From assembly GCA_964605095.1 (NCBI GenBank), contig CAZSBS010000160.1, forward strand, positions 1-11,818: 11,818 nt of DNA, in the 5' to 3' direction. This DNA comes from JAUWQU01 sp964605095 (GTDB lineage Bacteria; Planctomycetota; Phycisphaerae; SM23-33). Below are positions 1 to 7,279 of the stretch, one piece after another (the first letter of the stretch is position 1; each line of letters begins with the position of its first letter). The notes under the pieces were generated by a model. The model had not been told where the DNA came from and did no database searches. It saw only the letters and a list, made by a program, of their open reading frames with translations. The position numbers and the translations under genes were made by a program.

Positions 1-615
1 GGCGTCGAGGTAGGCGATGTTGTACGCCCCGTCGAAGTCCCGCGCCATGGACGCCATCACGCGGCGCAGCGACGGCGCGCGGTCGCCGCGAAGCTGGTAC
101 GCCAGCGAGTGCATCAGGATCTCGGTGTCGGTGTCCAGCGTGAAGTGGTAGTCACGCCTGCTCAGAAGCCGGTCGCGGAGATAGGCATAGTTGGCCAGGT
201 TGCCGTTGAATGCGAAGCTGAACCACTTCCACAGCCGCCCGTGGTGACGCTCGAACGGCTGGGCGTACCGGGCATCGTCCTGGCCGCACGTGGCGTAGCG
301 GGTGTGGCCGATGGCGGCCGGGCCGGCATAGCCCTGTAGGATCGCGCTATGCTTGCCAGGGTGGCTCATCCGGAACACTTCAGACACCGTCCCGGTGTCC
401 TTGAACGTGTCGAGAAGCTGCGCCCGGCCTGGCCGGAAGCTCGACATACCCGCCGCCAACTGCCCACGGTTCTGGAGGTCAAGCAGCATCGCCGGCATCC
501 ACGCCGTGACGTTGCCACCCTTCACAGTCCGGCTGGCCGGGCCGTCCGACGCCACCTTGGCGCCAAGCCAGTACAACGCCGCCACGCCGCACTCGTGATG
601 TAACTCGTCACTCAC
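1..615 (-). CDS. purF: Amidophosphoribosyltransferase homologue (PurF type), N-terminal glutaminase domain, partial
   Basis: The first 205 residues are visible and the gene runs off the left edge. GTG is chosen as the start because GGAG lies 6 nt upstream and the protein then begins VSDELHHECG. Cys9 matches the PurF N-terminal nucleophile after a short propeptide that would be removed, as in Bacillus PurF. Other class II amidotransferase signatures follow in order: NRGQ with AAG, HTRYATCG (glutamine-binding Arg), FNGNLANY (oxyanion Asn-Gly) and DTDTEIL (glutamine-binding Asp). The family makes 5-phosphoribosylamine from PRPP and glutamine, the first step of purine synthesis. The PRPP domain lies outside the window, so glutamine hydrolysis is supported but the full activity is assumed. 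It diverges from a second PurF homologue at 982. From memory, this HECGVA-type protein resembles a longer PurF paralogue found in Bacteroidetes. Confidence 0.88.
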   Translation of the reverse strand, partial: MSDELHHECGVAALYWLGAKVASDGPASRTVKGGNVTAWMPAMLLDLQNRGQLAAGMSSFRPGRAQLLDTFKDTGTVSEVFRMSHPGKHSAILQGYAGPAAIGHTRYATCGQDDARYAQPFERHHGRLWKWFSFAFNGNLANYAYLRDRLLSRRDYHFTLDTDTEILMHSLAYQLRGDRAPSLRRVMASMARDFDGAYNIAYLDA

Positions 616-677
616 TATTGTCTCCGTACGCCGACCGCTTCACGGGCCTCAGGGACTCCGCCCTAAGCCAAGTCCTG

Positions 678-706
678 AATATAGCCGAAACTCCGGCCAC
701 AACCAA
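678..706 (-). promoter_or_regulatory. Sigma-70-like promoter for the leftward purF homologue
   Basis: On the minus strand TTGGTT (706-701) and TATATT (683-678) are separated by exactly 17 bp. Transcription would begin near 671 and give a leader of about 55 nt before the GTG at 615. The box match is good for a GC-rich region, but no start site is known. Confidence 0.5.
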
Positions 707-787
707 ATGCCAACCGTCCCGAAATCCGTTGCGAAGCTCGGATGCAATACGCAAGCCAAGGGCGTAGGTGCCGCGGTCGCAGCCGGA

Positions 788-851
788 CGCCCAAATCACG
801 CCCAACCCGCACCAAAATCGCGCCCAAATGCTCCCAAATCGTCCCAAATCG
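788..851. repeat. Six short direct repeats (CCCAAATC type) in the divergent control region
   Basis: Six units of 11, 11, 11, 11, 10 and 10 bp follow one another without gaps. The last two (832-841 and 842-851) are identical, TCCCAAATCG. Units 1 and 4 share CGCCCAAAT, unit 3 is CACCAAAATCG, and unit 2 is the most diverged. On the other strand the core reads GATTTGGG. The 10-11-bp period puts every core on the same face of the helix, and the array ends 4 bp before the -35 box of the rightward gene. This fits an operator or activator array, but simple repeat expansion is also possible. Confidence 0.7.
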
Positions 852-855
852 CCCC

Positions 856-884
856 TTGGCTGAGGCCGGCCCGGCGGGTATGAT
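856..884 (+). promoter_or_regulatory. Sigma-70-like promoter for the rightward PurF-like gene
   Basis: TTGGCT (856-861) and TATGAT (879-884) are separated by a 17-bp, very GC-rich spacer. Transcription would start near 891, leaving a leader of about 90 nt before the ATG at 982. Its position directly after the 788-851 repeat array suggests that the repeats act on this promoter. Confidence 0.5.
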
Positions 885-981
885 TCGGCCCTGGGCTTGC
901 GGGATTCGGGAGCGATTTGCCGCTCCCTCCCGGCCGGTGGTCGGTCTGTACGCCACAACAGGGAAAAGGAAAGGCACGACA

Positions 982-2433
982 ATGGGCGGTTTCTTCGGCG
1001 TGTCCTCGAAAGAGGACTGCATACAGGACCTGTTTTACGGCACCGACTATCATTCCCACCTTGGCACCATGCGAGGCGGACTTGCGGTGCTAAACGGCAA
1101 CGGGCAGGGCAACGGCTTCACCCGCGTGATCCACAACATCAGCAACGCCCAGTTCCGCTCGAAGTTCGAGGACGACCTGCCCAAGCTCCACGGGCGAAGC
1201 GGCATCGGCATCATCAGCGACTTCGAGGACCAGCCGCTGATTATCGGCTCGCACCTGGGCGTCTTCGCGATTGTCACCGTCGGCGTGATCCGCAACATCG
1301 AGGCAGTCGTGGCTGAGGCATACCGAAAGGGCGCCCTCCACTTCTCCGAGATGAGCGGCACGGGCATCAACCCGACGGAACTGATAGCCACGCTTATCGC
1401 CCATGAGCCGACCTTCGCCGACGGCCTGAAGCGTGTACAGGGCATCGTCGAGGGCTCATGCTCCATCCTGCTGCTGACGCAGGACGGCGTCTACGCCGCC
1501 CGCGACCGGCTGGGGCGGACCCCGGTAATCCTCGGCCGAAAGGACGGGGCATGCGCGGCCGCGCTGGAGACGTGCGCTTTTCCGAACCTTGATTACGAGG
1601 TCGAGCGCGACCTGGGCCCCGGCGAGATCGTCCGCATCACTCCGGAGGGCTTCGAGCAGCTTTGCCCGCCCGGCGACCGGATGCAGATATGCACGTTCCT
1701 GTGGGTTTACTACGGTTACCCAGCCAGCAGCTACGAGGGGATCAACGTCGAGGCATCCCGCAACCGCTGCGGCGCGGCCCTGGCGCGGCGGGAGAAAATG
1801 GAAATCGACATTGTCGCGGGCGTGCCGGACAGCGGCACGGGCCACGCCGTAGGCTACGCCCATCAGGCGGGCATCCCCTATCGGCGCCCCTTCATCAAGT
1901 ACACGCCGACCTGGCCGCGGAGCTTCATGCCGCAGGACCAGCACGTTCGCGACCTCGTCGCCCGGATGAAGCTCATTCCCATCCGCGAGCTCATCCAGGG
2001 CCAGAGGCTGCTGTTCTGTGAGGACTCCATCGTCCGCGGCACGCAGCTTCACGACACGATCGCGAGGATCTACGGCTACGGCGCAAAGGAGGTACACATG
2101 CGCCCGGCATGCCCGCCGCTGGTCCACGGCTGCAAGTTCCTGAACTTTTCGCGATCAAAGTCCGAGATGGACCTGGCCGCCCGGCGAGCCATCCGCGAAA
2201 TGGAGCCCAACGGCGAGGTAAACCTGGCCCCCTACACCGACCCCGACGGCGACAAGTACGCCGAGATGGTCGAGAGGATCCGATGCCGGCTTAACCTTAC
2301 CAGCCTGCGCTACCAGCGCCTCGACGACCTCATCGAGGCCATCGGCCTGCCGAAGGAAAAGCTCTGCACCTATTGCTGGGACGGCGCCGAGCCCAACTGC
2401 GCCGCCTGCCCCGGCGCCCGGACCAAGGCTTGA
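982..2433 (+). CDS. PurF-like phosphoribosyltransferase with a degenerate glutaminase domain
   Basis: A 483-residue cytoplasmic protein. The ATG at 982 has AAAGG 7 nt upstream, and homology begins at MGGFFGV; the reading frame is open further upstream but would cover the promoter and repeats. The transferase half is well kept: VPDSGTGHAVGYA (281-293), a loop ending in RSF (313-315) and the PRPP motif FCEDSIVRGTQL (345-356). Cys237, Cys384, Cys462 and Cys465 sit where Bacillus PurF binds its 4Fe-4S cluster, and Cys473/Cys476 form an extra pair. The glutaminase half keeps its length but not its residues: the nucleophile Cys is Gly2, RGQEGAG is RGGLAV (31-36), the RYxT arginine is lost near IISDFEDQP (78-85), HNGN is replaced near HLGVFAI (91-97), and the glutamine-binding Asp is in NPTE (130-133). 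It is probably usually annotated as amidophosphoribosyltransferase. Ammonia-dependent activity or partnership with the divergent paralogue are inferences. Confidence 0.88.
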   Translation: MGGFFGVSSKEDCIQDLFYGTDYHSHLGTMRGGLAVLNGNGQGNGFTRVIHNISNAQFRSKFEDDLPKLHGRSGIGIISDFEDQPLIIGSHLGVFAIVTVGVIRNIEAVVAEAYRKGALHFSEMSGTGINPTELIATLIAHEPTFADGLKRVQGIVEGSCSILLLTQDGVYAARDRLGRTPVILGRKDGACAAALETCAFPNLDYEVERDLGPGEIVRITPEGFEQLCPPGDRMQICTFLWVYYGYPASSYEGINVEASRNRCGAALARREKMEIDIVAGVPDSGTGHAVGYAHQAGIPYRRPFIKYTPTWPRSFMPQDQHVRDLVARMKLIPIRELIQGQRLLFCEDSIVRGTQLHDTIARIYGYGAKEVHMRPACPPLVHGCKFLNFSRSKSEMDLAARRAIREMEPNGEVNLAPYTDPDGDKYAEMVERIRCRLNLTSLRYQRLDDLIEAIGLPKEKLCTYCWDGAEPNCAACPGARTKA

Positions 2434-2448
2434 TCCCGGACCGGTCCG

Positions 2449-4521
2449 TCAGGGGTTGCTCAAAGGCACAGAGGCCACAGGCGGCTGGAACAGGATCACG
2501 TCCATGTCCGCGTCCGGCGGGGTGTGGTTGGGGTCCGCTATCGTGTAACCCATGCGTTTTACTTCGTCCACGTCCTTTGCGCAGACCAGCAGCCAGCGCC
2601 CGCCGTCCTGTCGCATCCAGTCGTCCCACAGGCGCACGCCCTCCTGCCGGCCATATCGAGCGGTCATGGCCTCGCGGGCCCGCATGGCGGTGGGCAGGTC
2701 GTGGCCGAAGTAGTAAACCAGCGTCTCTTCGCTACCGTTGAGCCCCCAGAAGCCGATAGGCGCCGAGGGCGGCGCCTTGCTCTGAATCCAACCGACCTCC
2801 TTGGCTGTGTGCGGAGACTCGTTGACCAGCCCGGGCCGGCTGGCAAGGGAAAACATGAGCACCACCGCCGCGACGATCAGGCCCGTGAAGGACAATGCCG
2901 ACTTGTTCTTCGCCATCGCCGCGGCGGCCCCCAGCAGCACAACGGTAAGAATGATCGCCGGCACGATAAAGTATCGGCCAATATCAGCCACGTCGGACGG
3001 CGAGACCTTGTCCTTGGCGAGTTTGAGCAAGTGTGCGACCGAATGTGAAATCCAACCGCCCGAAGCCGCCTGGCTGGCAAAGACCGCCGCGCCGATCACG
3101 ATAAAGCCCAACAGCGCGTAGCCGAACATGATGGCCTTGGCCATGCCCAGGGAGAACCACCGGTGCCGGAAGAACACATCCTCGGCCGCATACCCGATCA
3201 GCAAGCACAGCGCGGGCACGGCCGGGAGGATGTAGTGCGGGCGTTTGCCGGCGGCGGCACTGAACAGGATCAGCAGCCCGACGACCCACAAGAGCAGCAA
3301 GGCCAACCCATCGGCATGCTCGGCCGGCTGTTGGTCCGTCGCGACCTGGCGCTGGACTGGCAACGGCGCGGGGCTCAGTTCGTCTGTTTCCAGCCGCCGG
3401 CGTGGAACTCCCCTCAGCGGCGCCATCAGCGCCCCTGGCAGGAAGATAGCCCACGGCAGCGTCAGGACGATGAGGTTGAGGAAGTAGAACCCCGGCGCTT
3501 GCAGTTTGGAATCCTCGTCGCCCACGCCCCGCTCGCCGACCTGCTGCCACAGCGTACCGCTCGTCGCGGGGAAGAGTTTATCGAGGTACACCAGCCAGGG
3601 CACGAACAGGATCGCCATCAGCACGAGGCCCGGCAGGAGAGTGGGCAGAACGAGCTTGAGTTGGCCCCACGGGCGGGAAATAACCAGATAGCCCAGCAGC
3701 GGCAGGCCGATCAGGCATGCGTAGATCGCGGTGGTGGCCAGCGGCGCGTCGATATGCCACCATTGGGCCGCACGGCGAATGAAGTCCACCAGGACGACGC
3801 CCGCCAGCGCGACGATCAGGAAGATCGTCAGGCGCCGCCGGGGCTGCCTGTCGTGCTGGGATGACGCCCGCCAGGCCAGGTACGCCAGCAGCGGCCAGGC
3901 CAGGAACAGCGGCACGAACTCCTTGCTGAGGTTCGCCAGTCCCATCGCCGCCCAGCCCGCCATTAGCCAGGCCGCCCTCCTGGGGCTCGTCGCGGCCTGC
4001 ATGCCGGTCCAGAAGCACGCCATCGCCGCGGTCATCCAGAGCATCAGCAGCAGTTCGGGGCGCGCGTTTCGGCCCCACTTGACCGTGGCCAGGCTCGCCC
4101 CCAGCATCAGGGCGCCCATCATGGCCGCGCGGGGGCCGATCATCCGCCGGCCGATGCCGAAGATCACCAGCACCGTCAGCACCGAGGCAATCACCGACGG
4201 CAGTCGCATGGTTGCCTCGTCGAGCGGCAGGCCCATCTTCACCAGGGCGGCCGCGGCCCAGTACGCCAGCGGGGTCTTCCTCAGGCGAGGCCGGCCATTG
4301 TCCTGCGGCACTATCCAGCGGTTAAGCGTTGTCGCCGGGGGGACGGGCTGCTCGGAGAGGTGGTCATCGAGCCATTGGCTTGGGCTGGTCATTCCCCGCG
4401 CCGCCAGGGCTACGTAACATTCGTGCCCGTTTAGCTCGACCTTGCCCAGGCCCCAGCCCGCGGTGACGGCCGCAACCCCGGCCAGCAGCACCCAACTACC
4501 CAGTTTGCGGATATATTGCAT
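2449..4521 (-). CDS. Membrane glycosyltransferase of the ArnT/PMT (GT39/GT83) type
   Basis: A 690-residue, strongly hydrophobic protein with about a dozen predicted membrane helices and a soluble C-terminal part of roughly 120 residues. The family moves a sugar from a polyprenyl-phosphate carrier to lipid or protein on the outer side of the cytoplasmic membrane. Family landmarks are GHECYVALAARGM (32-44) at the acidic first-loop motif, RKTPLAYW (81-88), MRLPSVIASVLTVL (105-118), GRNARPELLLMLW, and GKRPHYILPAVPAL in a late helix. The ATG at 4521 is preferred because MQYIRKLGSW leads directly into the first helix; a GTG at 4566 would add 15 residues without a clear ribosome site. It is convergent with the PurF-like gene: the stops are 15 bp apart, with a 12-bp perfect palindrome (2437-2448) between them. 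Donor and acceptor cannot be read from sequence. Confidence 0.85.
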   Translation of the reverse strand: MQYIRKLGSWVLLAGVAAVTAGWGLGKVELNGHECYVALAARGMTSPSQWLDDHLSEQPVPPATTLNRWIVPQDNGRPRLRKTPLAYWAAAALVKMGLPLDEATMRLPSVIASVLTVLVIFGIGRRMIGPRAAMMGALMLGASLATVKWGRNARPELLLMLWMTAAMACFWTGMQAATSPRRAAWLMAGWAAMGLANLSKEFVPLFLAWPLLAYLAWRASSQHDRQPRRRLTIFLIVALAGVVLVDFIRRAAQWWHIDAPLATTAIYACLIGLPLLGYLVISRPWGQLKLVLPTLLPGLVLMAILFVPWLVYLDKLFPATSGTLWQQVGERGVGDEDSKLQAPGFYFLNLIVLTLPWAIFLPGALMAPLRGVPRRRLETDELSPAPLPVQRQVATDQQPAEHADGLALLLLWVVGLLILFSAAAGKRPHYILPAVPALCLLIGYAAEDVFFRHRWFSLGMAKAIMFGYALLGFIVIGAAVFASQAASGGWISHSVAHLLKLAKDKVSPSDVADIGRYFIVPAIILTVVLLGAAAAMAKNKSALSFTGLIVAAVVLMFSLASRPGLVNESPHTAKEVGWIQSKAPPSAPIGFWGLNGSEETLVYYFGHDLPTAMRAREAMTARYGRQEGVRLWDDWMRQDGGRWLLVCAKDVDEVKRMGYTIADPNHTPPDADMDVILFQPPVASVPLSNP

Positions 4522-4613
4522 TGGCTCAAAACCCGTAAGTGCATGCCGCGTCGGTCCTGCCACCACCGGCCCGCTCGCTTACGCGGGAAGCCCGGACCCA
4601 AACGGACCCCGAT

Positions 4614-4642
4614 AGGTTAGGCCAAACAACCTTAAGCCACAA
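4614..4642 (-). promoter_or_regulatory. Possible weak promoter for the membrane glycosyltransferase
   Basis: On the minus strand TTGTGG (4642-4637) and TAACCT (4619-4614) are 17 bp apart. The match is poor. The site is in the right place for the gene starting at 4521, with a leader of about 85 nt. Confidence 0.2.
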
Positions 4643-4701
4643 TGAAGAGCCTGCTCCTAAACGAAAGGCTCAGCCCCGGCCAAGGCCCGGCCGAGAGTCG
4701 A

Positions 4702-4730
4702 TTGACCCTCGCCAACCCAGTGGGTATCTT
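4702..4730 (+). promoter_or_regulatory. Sigma-70-like promoter for the zinc-ribbon protein and sulfatase pair
   Basis: TTGACC (4702-4707) and TATCTT (4725-4730) are separated by 17 bp. Transcription would start near 4737, giving a leader of about 97 nt before the ATG at 4834. That leader contains the terminator-like hairpin at 4749-4798. Confidence 0.5.
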
Positions 4731-4748
4731 CGGGTATGAGAATATTGC

Positions 4749-4798
4749 AGGCCCTTCCCGCACGCAATGGACCGCCGAGGCGCCATACGGGCCTTTTT
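4749..4798 (+). terminator. Terminator-like hairpin in a gene leader (possible attenuator)
   Basis: AGGCCC (4749-4754) pairs with GGGCCT (4789-4794), followed by a run of five T (4794-4798). Inside the loop TGG-AC-CGCC can pair with GGCG-CCA, so a branched stem is possible. There is no rightward gene upstream to terminate. The structure lies between the 4702-4730 promoter and the ATG at 4834, so premature termination of that transcript, or a very short RNA, is the likely outcome if it works. Confidence 0.35.
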
Positions 4799-4833
4799 GT
4801 CATATTGTCATACTTTCTTTTCGGAGCAGCCAA

Positions 4834-5712
4834 ATGCAGTTCTCCATCCAGATCGGCACGTCTCGCGGGAAGGTGGCTCGGATGCTCGTCACGGCGGTGG
4901 CGCTGGTGCTGGGCGGGCTTATCCTGGGCGCGGCCGAAATCGAATGGATGCCCATAAGCGGATGGATTCCCGCCATGATCGGGCTTGTGGTGGCCGCGAC
5001 GGCCTTATACCGCCTTCTGGCCAGGCCGGTGGTAATGACCATCGACCAGGCGGGCATTCGCGTCCCGCGGCAGATCCAGCTTCTGCCCTGGGGCCGGATC
5101 GTCGGAGTCAGGGGCTTTTCCCGGTCCGGCTTTACGCCGTTCGTCATCATCCGCGCCGCCGAGCCGAAGACCATCCCCGGCTTCACCACCGGGCGGGGCG
5201 CATCCGGGCTGGGCGCGCCGAAAGTCGAGGCCGACGAGATCGCCCTGAACCTCACCGGCGCCTCGGCTCGCGTGGACGAACTCGTCCTGGCCATCGAGCA
5301 CTTGCTCGCACTGCTGGCTGAGCCACAGGACGAATCCCAGGACGAATCCGCCGAACCGGCCGATCCGCTGAACGACCCCTTCATCCAACGCGTCGCCGAC
5401 TCCAACGCCGCCACGGCCGGGCCGTTCCGCTGGCTGGCAACCATCTTCGGGCCGGTCTTCGGACTCTTCGCGATCTGGGCACTCCTGGCAATGAGGGGGG
5501 TCGCCGACTTCGAAATCCTGGCCATCGTCGCCGCCGCAATGGCGGGGGTCTGGCTAATCGCCAGCCTGATCATGATGATCGTCCGCACCACGAACGACCG
5601 CTGTCCCAAGTGCAAACAGGCCGTCCGCTACTTCAAGGCCCACACCGGCCAGCCTCTAACCTGCCCCGGCTGCCGCAACGCCTGGCCGGCCGGTAAGTTC
5701 AAAATAAGGTGA
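4834..5712 (+). CDS. Four-TM protein with PH-like segment and C-terminal zinc ribbon
   Basis: A 292-residue protein. The start is set by GGAG 7 nt before ATG; the open frame extends upstream to 4642 but would cross the promoter. Two membrane helices (about 16-33 and 44-62) lead into a soluble part with ARPVVMTIDQAGIRVP (63-78) and LLPWGRIVGVRGF (83-95). This resembles the pattern of STM3941-like membrane proteins, whose function I do not know. An acidic linker contains a doubled QDES (165-172). Two more helices follow (about 199-220 and 227-250). The tail is a four-cysteine zinc ribbon, CPKC (257-260) and CPGC (277-280). The sulfatase starts 40 bp downstream on the same strand and is probably co-transcribed. 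The family assignment is tentative; the membrane topology and zinc ribbon are clear. Confidence 0.75.
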   Translation: MQFSIQIGTSRGKVARMLVTAVALVLGGLILGAAEIEWMPISGWIPAMIGLVVAATALYRLLARPVVMTIDQAGIRVPRQIQLLPWGRIVGVRGFSRSGFTPFVIIRAAEPKTIPGFTTGRGASGLGAPKVEADEIALNLTGASARVDELVLAIEHLLALLAEPQDESQDESAEPADPLNDPFIQRVADSNAATAGPFRWLATIFGPVFGLFAIWALLAMRGVADFEILAIVAAAMAGVWLIASLIMMIVRTTNDRCPKCKQAVRYFKAHTGQPLTCPGCRNAWPAGKFKIR

Positions 5713-5752
5713 GCCGCACGCGAAACTCTCGATAGGAAGAAAGGTGACACCA

Positions 5753-7264
5753 ATGACGCGAAGAATCACGCGACGCGACCTGATGAAGGGCATAGGCGCC
5801 GGCCTGGCTATCGCGGCCACGCCGCGAATATGGGCAGCCGACGCCCCCGCCAACACCCCCGCCGGCGGCGATTCCTGGCCCAAGCCGAACATCGTCCTGG
5901 TAATGACCGACGACCAGGGCTACGGCGACGTCGCCTGCCTGGGCAACAAGATCATCAAGACCCCGAACATCGACGCCCTGCACGCCAGGGCCCTGCGTTT
6001 CACGGACTTCCACGTCAGCCCGACGTGTGCGCCGACGCGGACCAGCATCATGACCGGGCGGCACGAGTTCCGCTCGGGCGTCACACACACGATCAGCGAA
6101 CGCGAGCGGATGAGCCTCGACGCGGCCACGATGCCCCAGGCCCTGAAGGATGCAGGGTACGCGACGGGCGTATTCGGCAAGTGGCACCTCGGCGACCAGG
6201 AGCCGTACCAGCCGGGCAACCGCGGCTTCGAGGAGGTCTTCATCCACGGCTGCGGCGGCATAGGGCAGAGCTACCCCGGAAGCTGCGGCGACGTGCCGGG
6301 CAATAAGTACTTCGACCCGACCATCCGACACAACGGCACGTTCGTCAAGACCGCCGGCTACTGCACGGATGTGTTCTTCACCGAGGCATTGCGGTGGATC
6401 AAGAAGGTCAAGGACCGCCCCTTCTTCGCATACGTGCCCACCAACGCCCCGCACGGGCCACTGATATGCCCGGAAAAGTACTACAAGCCGTATCTCGATG
6501 CGGGCCTGCCGCAAAGCCCCGCCAAGTTCTACGGCATGATAACCAACATAGACGACAATGTGGGCGTGCTGATGAAGAAGCTAGACGAGTGGAAGCTGCT
6601 GGACAACACGCTGGTGATCTTCATGACCGACAACGGCTCAGCCATGGCGAGCGGGAAACTTGGCAGCGGGGTCTTCAACGGCGGCATGCGCGGCAAGAAG
6701 TGTACGCCCTACGAGGGCGGAACCCGCGTGCCCGCGTTCTTCTACTGGAAGGGCCGCACGCCAAACGGCGTCGACTGCGGGGCGCTGACCGCCCATGTGG
6801 ACCTGTTCCCGACCTTCGCCGAACTGACCGGCGCGAAGGTCCCGGAAAAGGTCAAGCTCGACGGCAGAAGCCTCGTGCCCCTGATGAAAGACCCCAAGGC
6901 CCCCTGGCCCGACCGATACGTGTTCTACCACGTCGGCCGATGGGCCAAAGGCAAGGCTGCCCAGTCGAAGTACTCCAACTGCTGCATCCGCAGCCAGCGA
7001 TTCGCCCTCGTCAACAACCGCGAACTCTACGACATCCCCGCCGACCCGGGCGAGACGACTAACGTCATCGACAAGCACCCCGAAGCCGTCGCCGCCATGC
7101 AAAAGGCATACGACCAATGGTGGTCGGAAGTCCTGCCCGCCATGGTCAACGAGAACGCCCCAGTGCCCGACGTTAACCCCTTCAAGACCCTCTACAACCA
7201 GCAGGCCAAGTCGCCCAAGGGCATCCCCGCCTGGCCGGTGAAGCCGACGAAGGAAGAGGTGTAA
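5753..7264 (+). CDS. Tat-exported type I sulfatase (formylglycine-dependent)
   Basis: A 503-residue protein. ATG at 5753 is chosen with AAAGG 8 nt upstream; the in-frame GTG at 5744 overlaps that ribosome site. The N-terminus is a twin-arginine signal (TRRDLMKGIGAGLAIAA, cleavage near residue 29), so folded export is expected. The sulfatase core follows: NIVLVMTDDQGYGD (46-59) with metal-binding Asp53/Asp54, the modification motif CAPTR (92-96) whose Cys92 would become formylglycine, GKWHLG (142-147) with catalytic Lys and His, NAPHGPL, and MTDNGS with further metal ligands. The motif has Thr where CxPSR has Ser. The family hydrolyses sulfate esters, often on algal or animal polysaccharides. 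The substrate is not predictable here, and no modifying enzyme or glycoside hydrolase is next to it. Two cysteines at HGCGGIG and GSCGD could form a disulfide. Confidence 0.93.
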   Translation: MTRRITRRDLMKGIGAGLAIAATPRIWAADAPANTPAGGDSWPKPNIVLVMTDDQGYGDVACLGNKIIKTPNIDALHARALRFTDFHVSPTCAPTRTSIMTGRHEFRSGVTHTISERERMSLDAATMPQALKDAGYATGVFGKWHLGDQEPYQPGNRGFEEVFIHGCGGIGQSYPGSCGDVPGNKYFDPTIRHNGTFVKTAGYCTDVFFTEALRWIKKVKDRPFFAYVPTNAPHGPLICPEKYYKPYLDAGLPQSPAKFYGMITNIDDNVGVLMKKLDEWKLLDNTLVIFMTDNGSAMASGKLGSGVFNGGMRGKKCTPYEGGTRVPAFFYWKGRTPNGVDCGALTAHVDLFPTFAELTGAKVPEKVKLDGRSLVPLMKDPKAPWPDRYVFYHVGRWAKGKAAQSKYSNCCIRSQRFALVNNRELYDIPADPGETTNVIDKHPEAVAAMQKAYDQWWSEVLPAMVNENAPVPDVNPFKTLYNQQAKSPKGIPAWPVKPTKEEV

Positions 7265-7279
7265 AGCGGGCTTAGCCAG

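Noticed and set aside
742..981. 80-residue upstream extension of the PurF-like reading frame
   Set aside because: It runs through the direct repeats and the TTGGCT/TATGAT promoter, and family similarity begins at MGGFFG with a good ribosome site.
1456..2127. Long antisense open frame opposite the PurF-like gene
   Set aside because: It is a shadow of a GC-rich codon pattern; the encoded sequence is unstructured Arg/Ala-rich and the other strand is a clear enzyme.
4522..4566. GTG start adding 15 residues to the membrane glycosyltransferase
   Set aside because: It has no clear ribosome site; the ATG at 4521 leads straight into the first membrane helix. It cannot be excluded.
4642..4833. 64-residue upstream extension of the zinc-ribbon protein
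   Set aside because: It covers the proposed promoter and hairpin; GGAG at the proper distance supports the ATG at 4834.
4736..4957. Small open frame beginning at the predicted transcription start (MRILQALPARN)
   Set aside because: It has no ribosome site, overlaps the hairpin and the real gene in another frame, and has no recognisable family.
5744..5752. GTG as the sulfatase start
   Set aside because: It would lie inside the AAAGGTG ribosome-binding region; ATG at 5753 is better placed.
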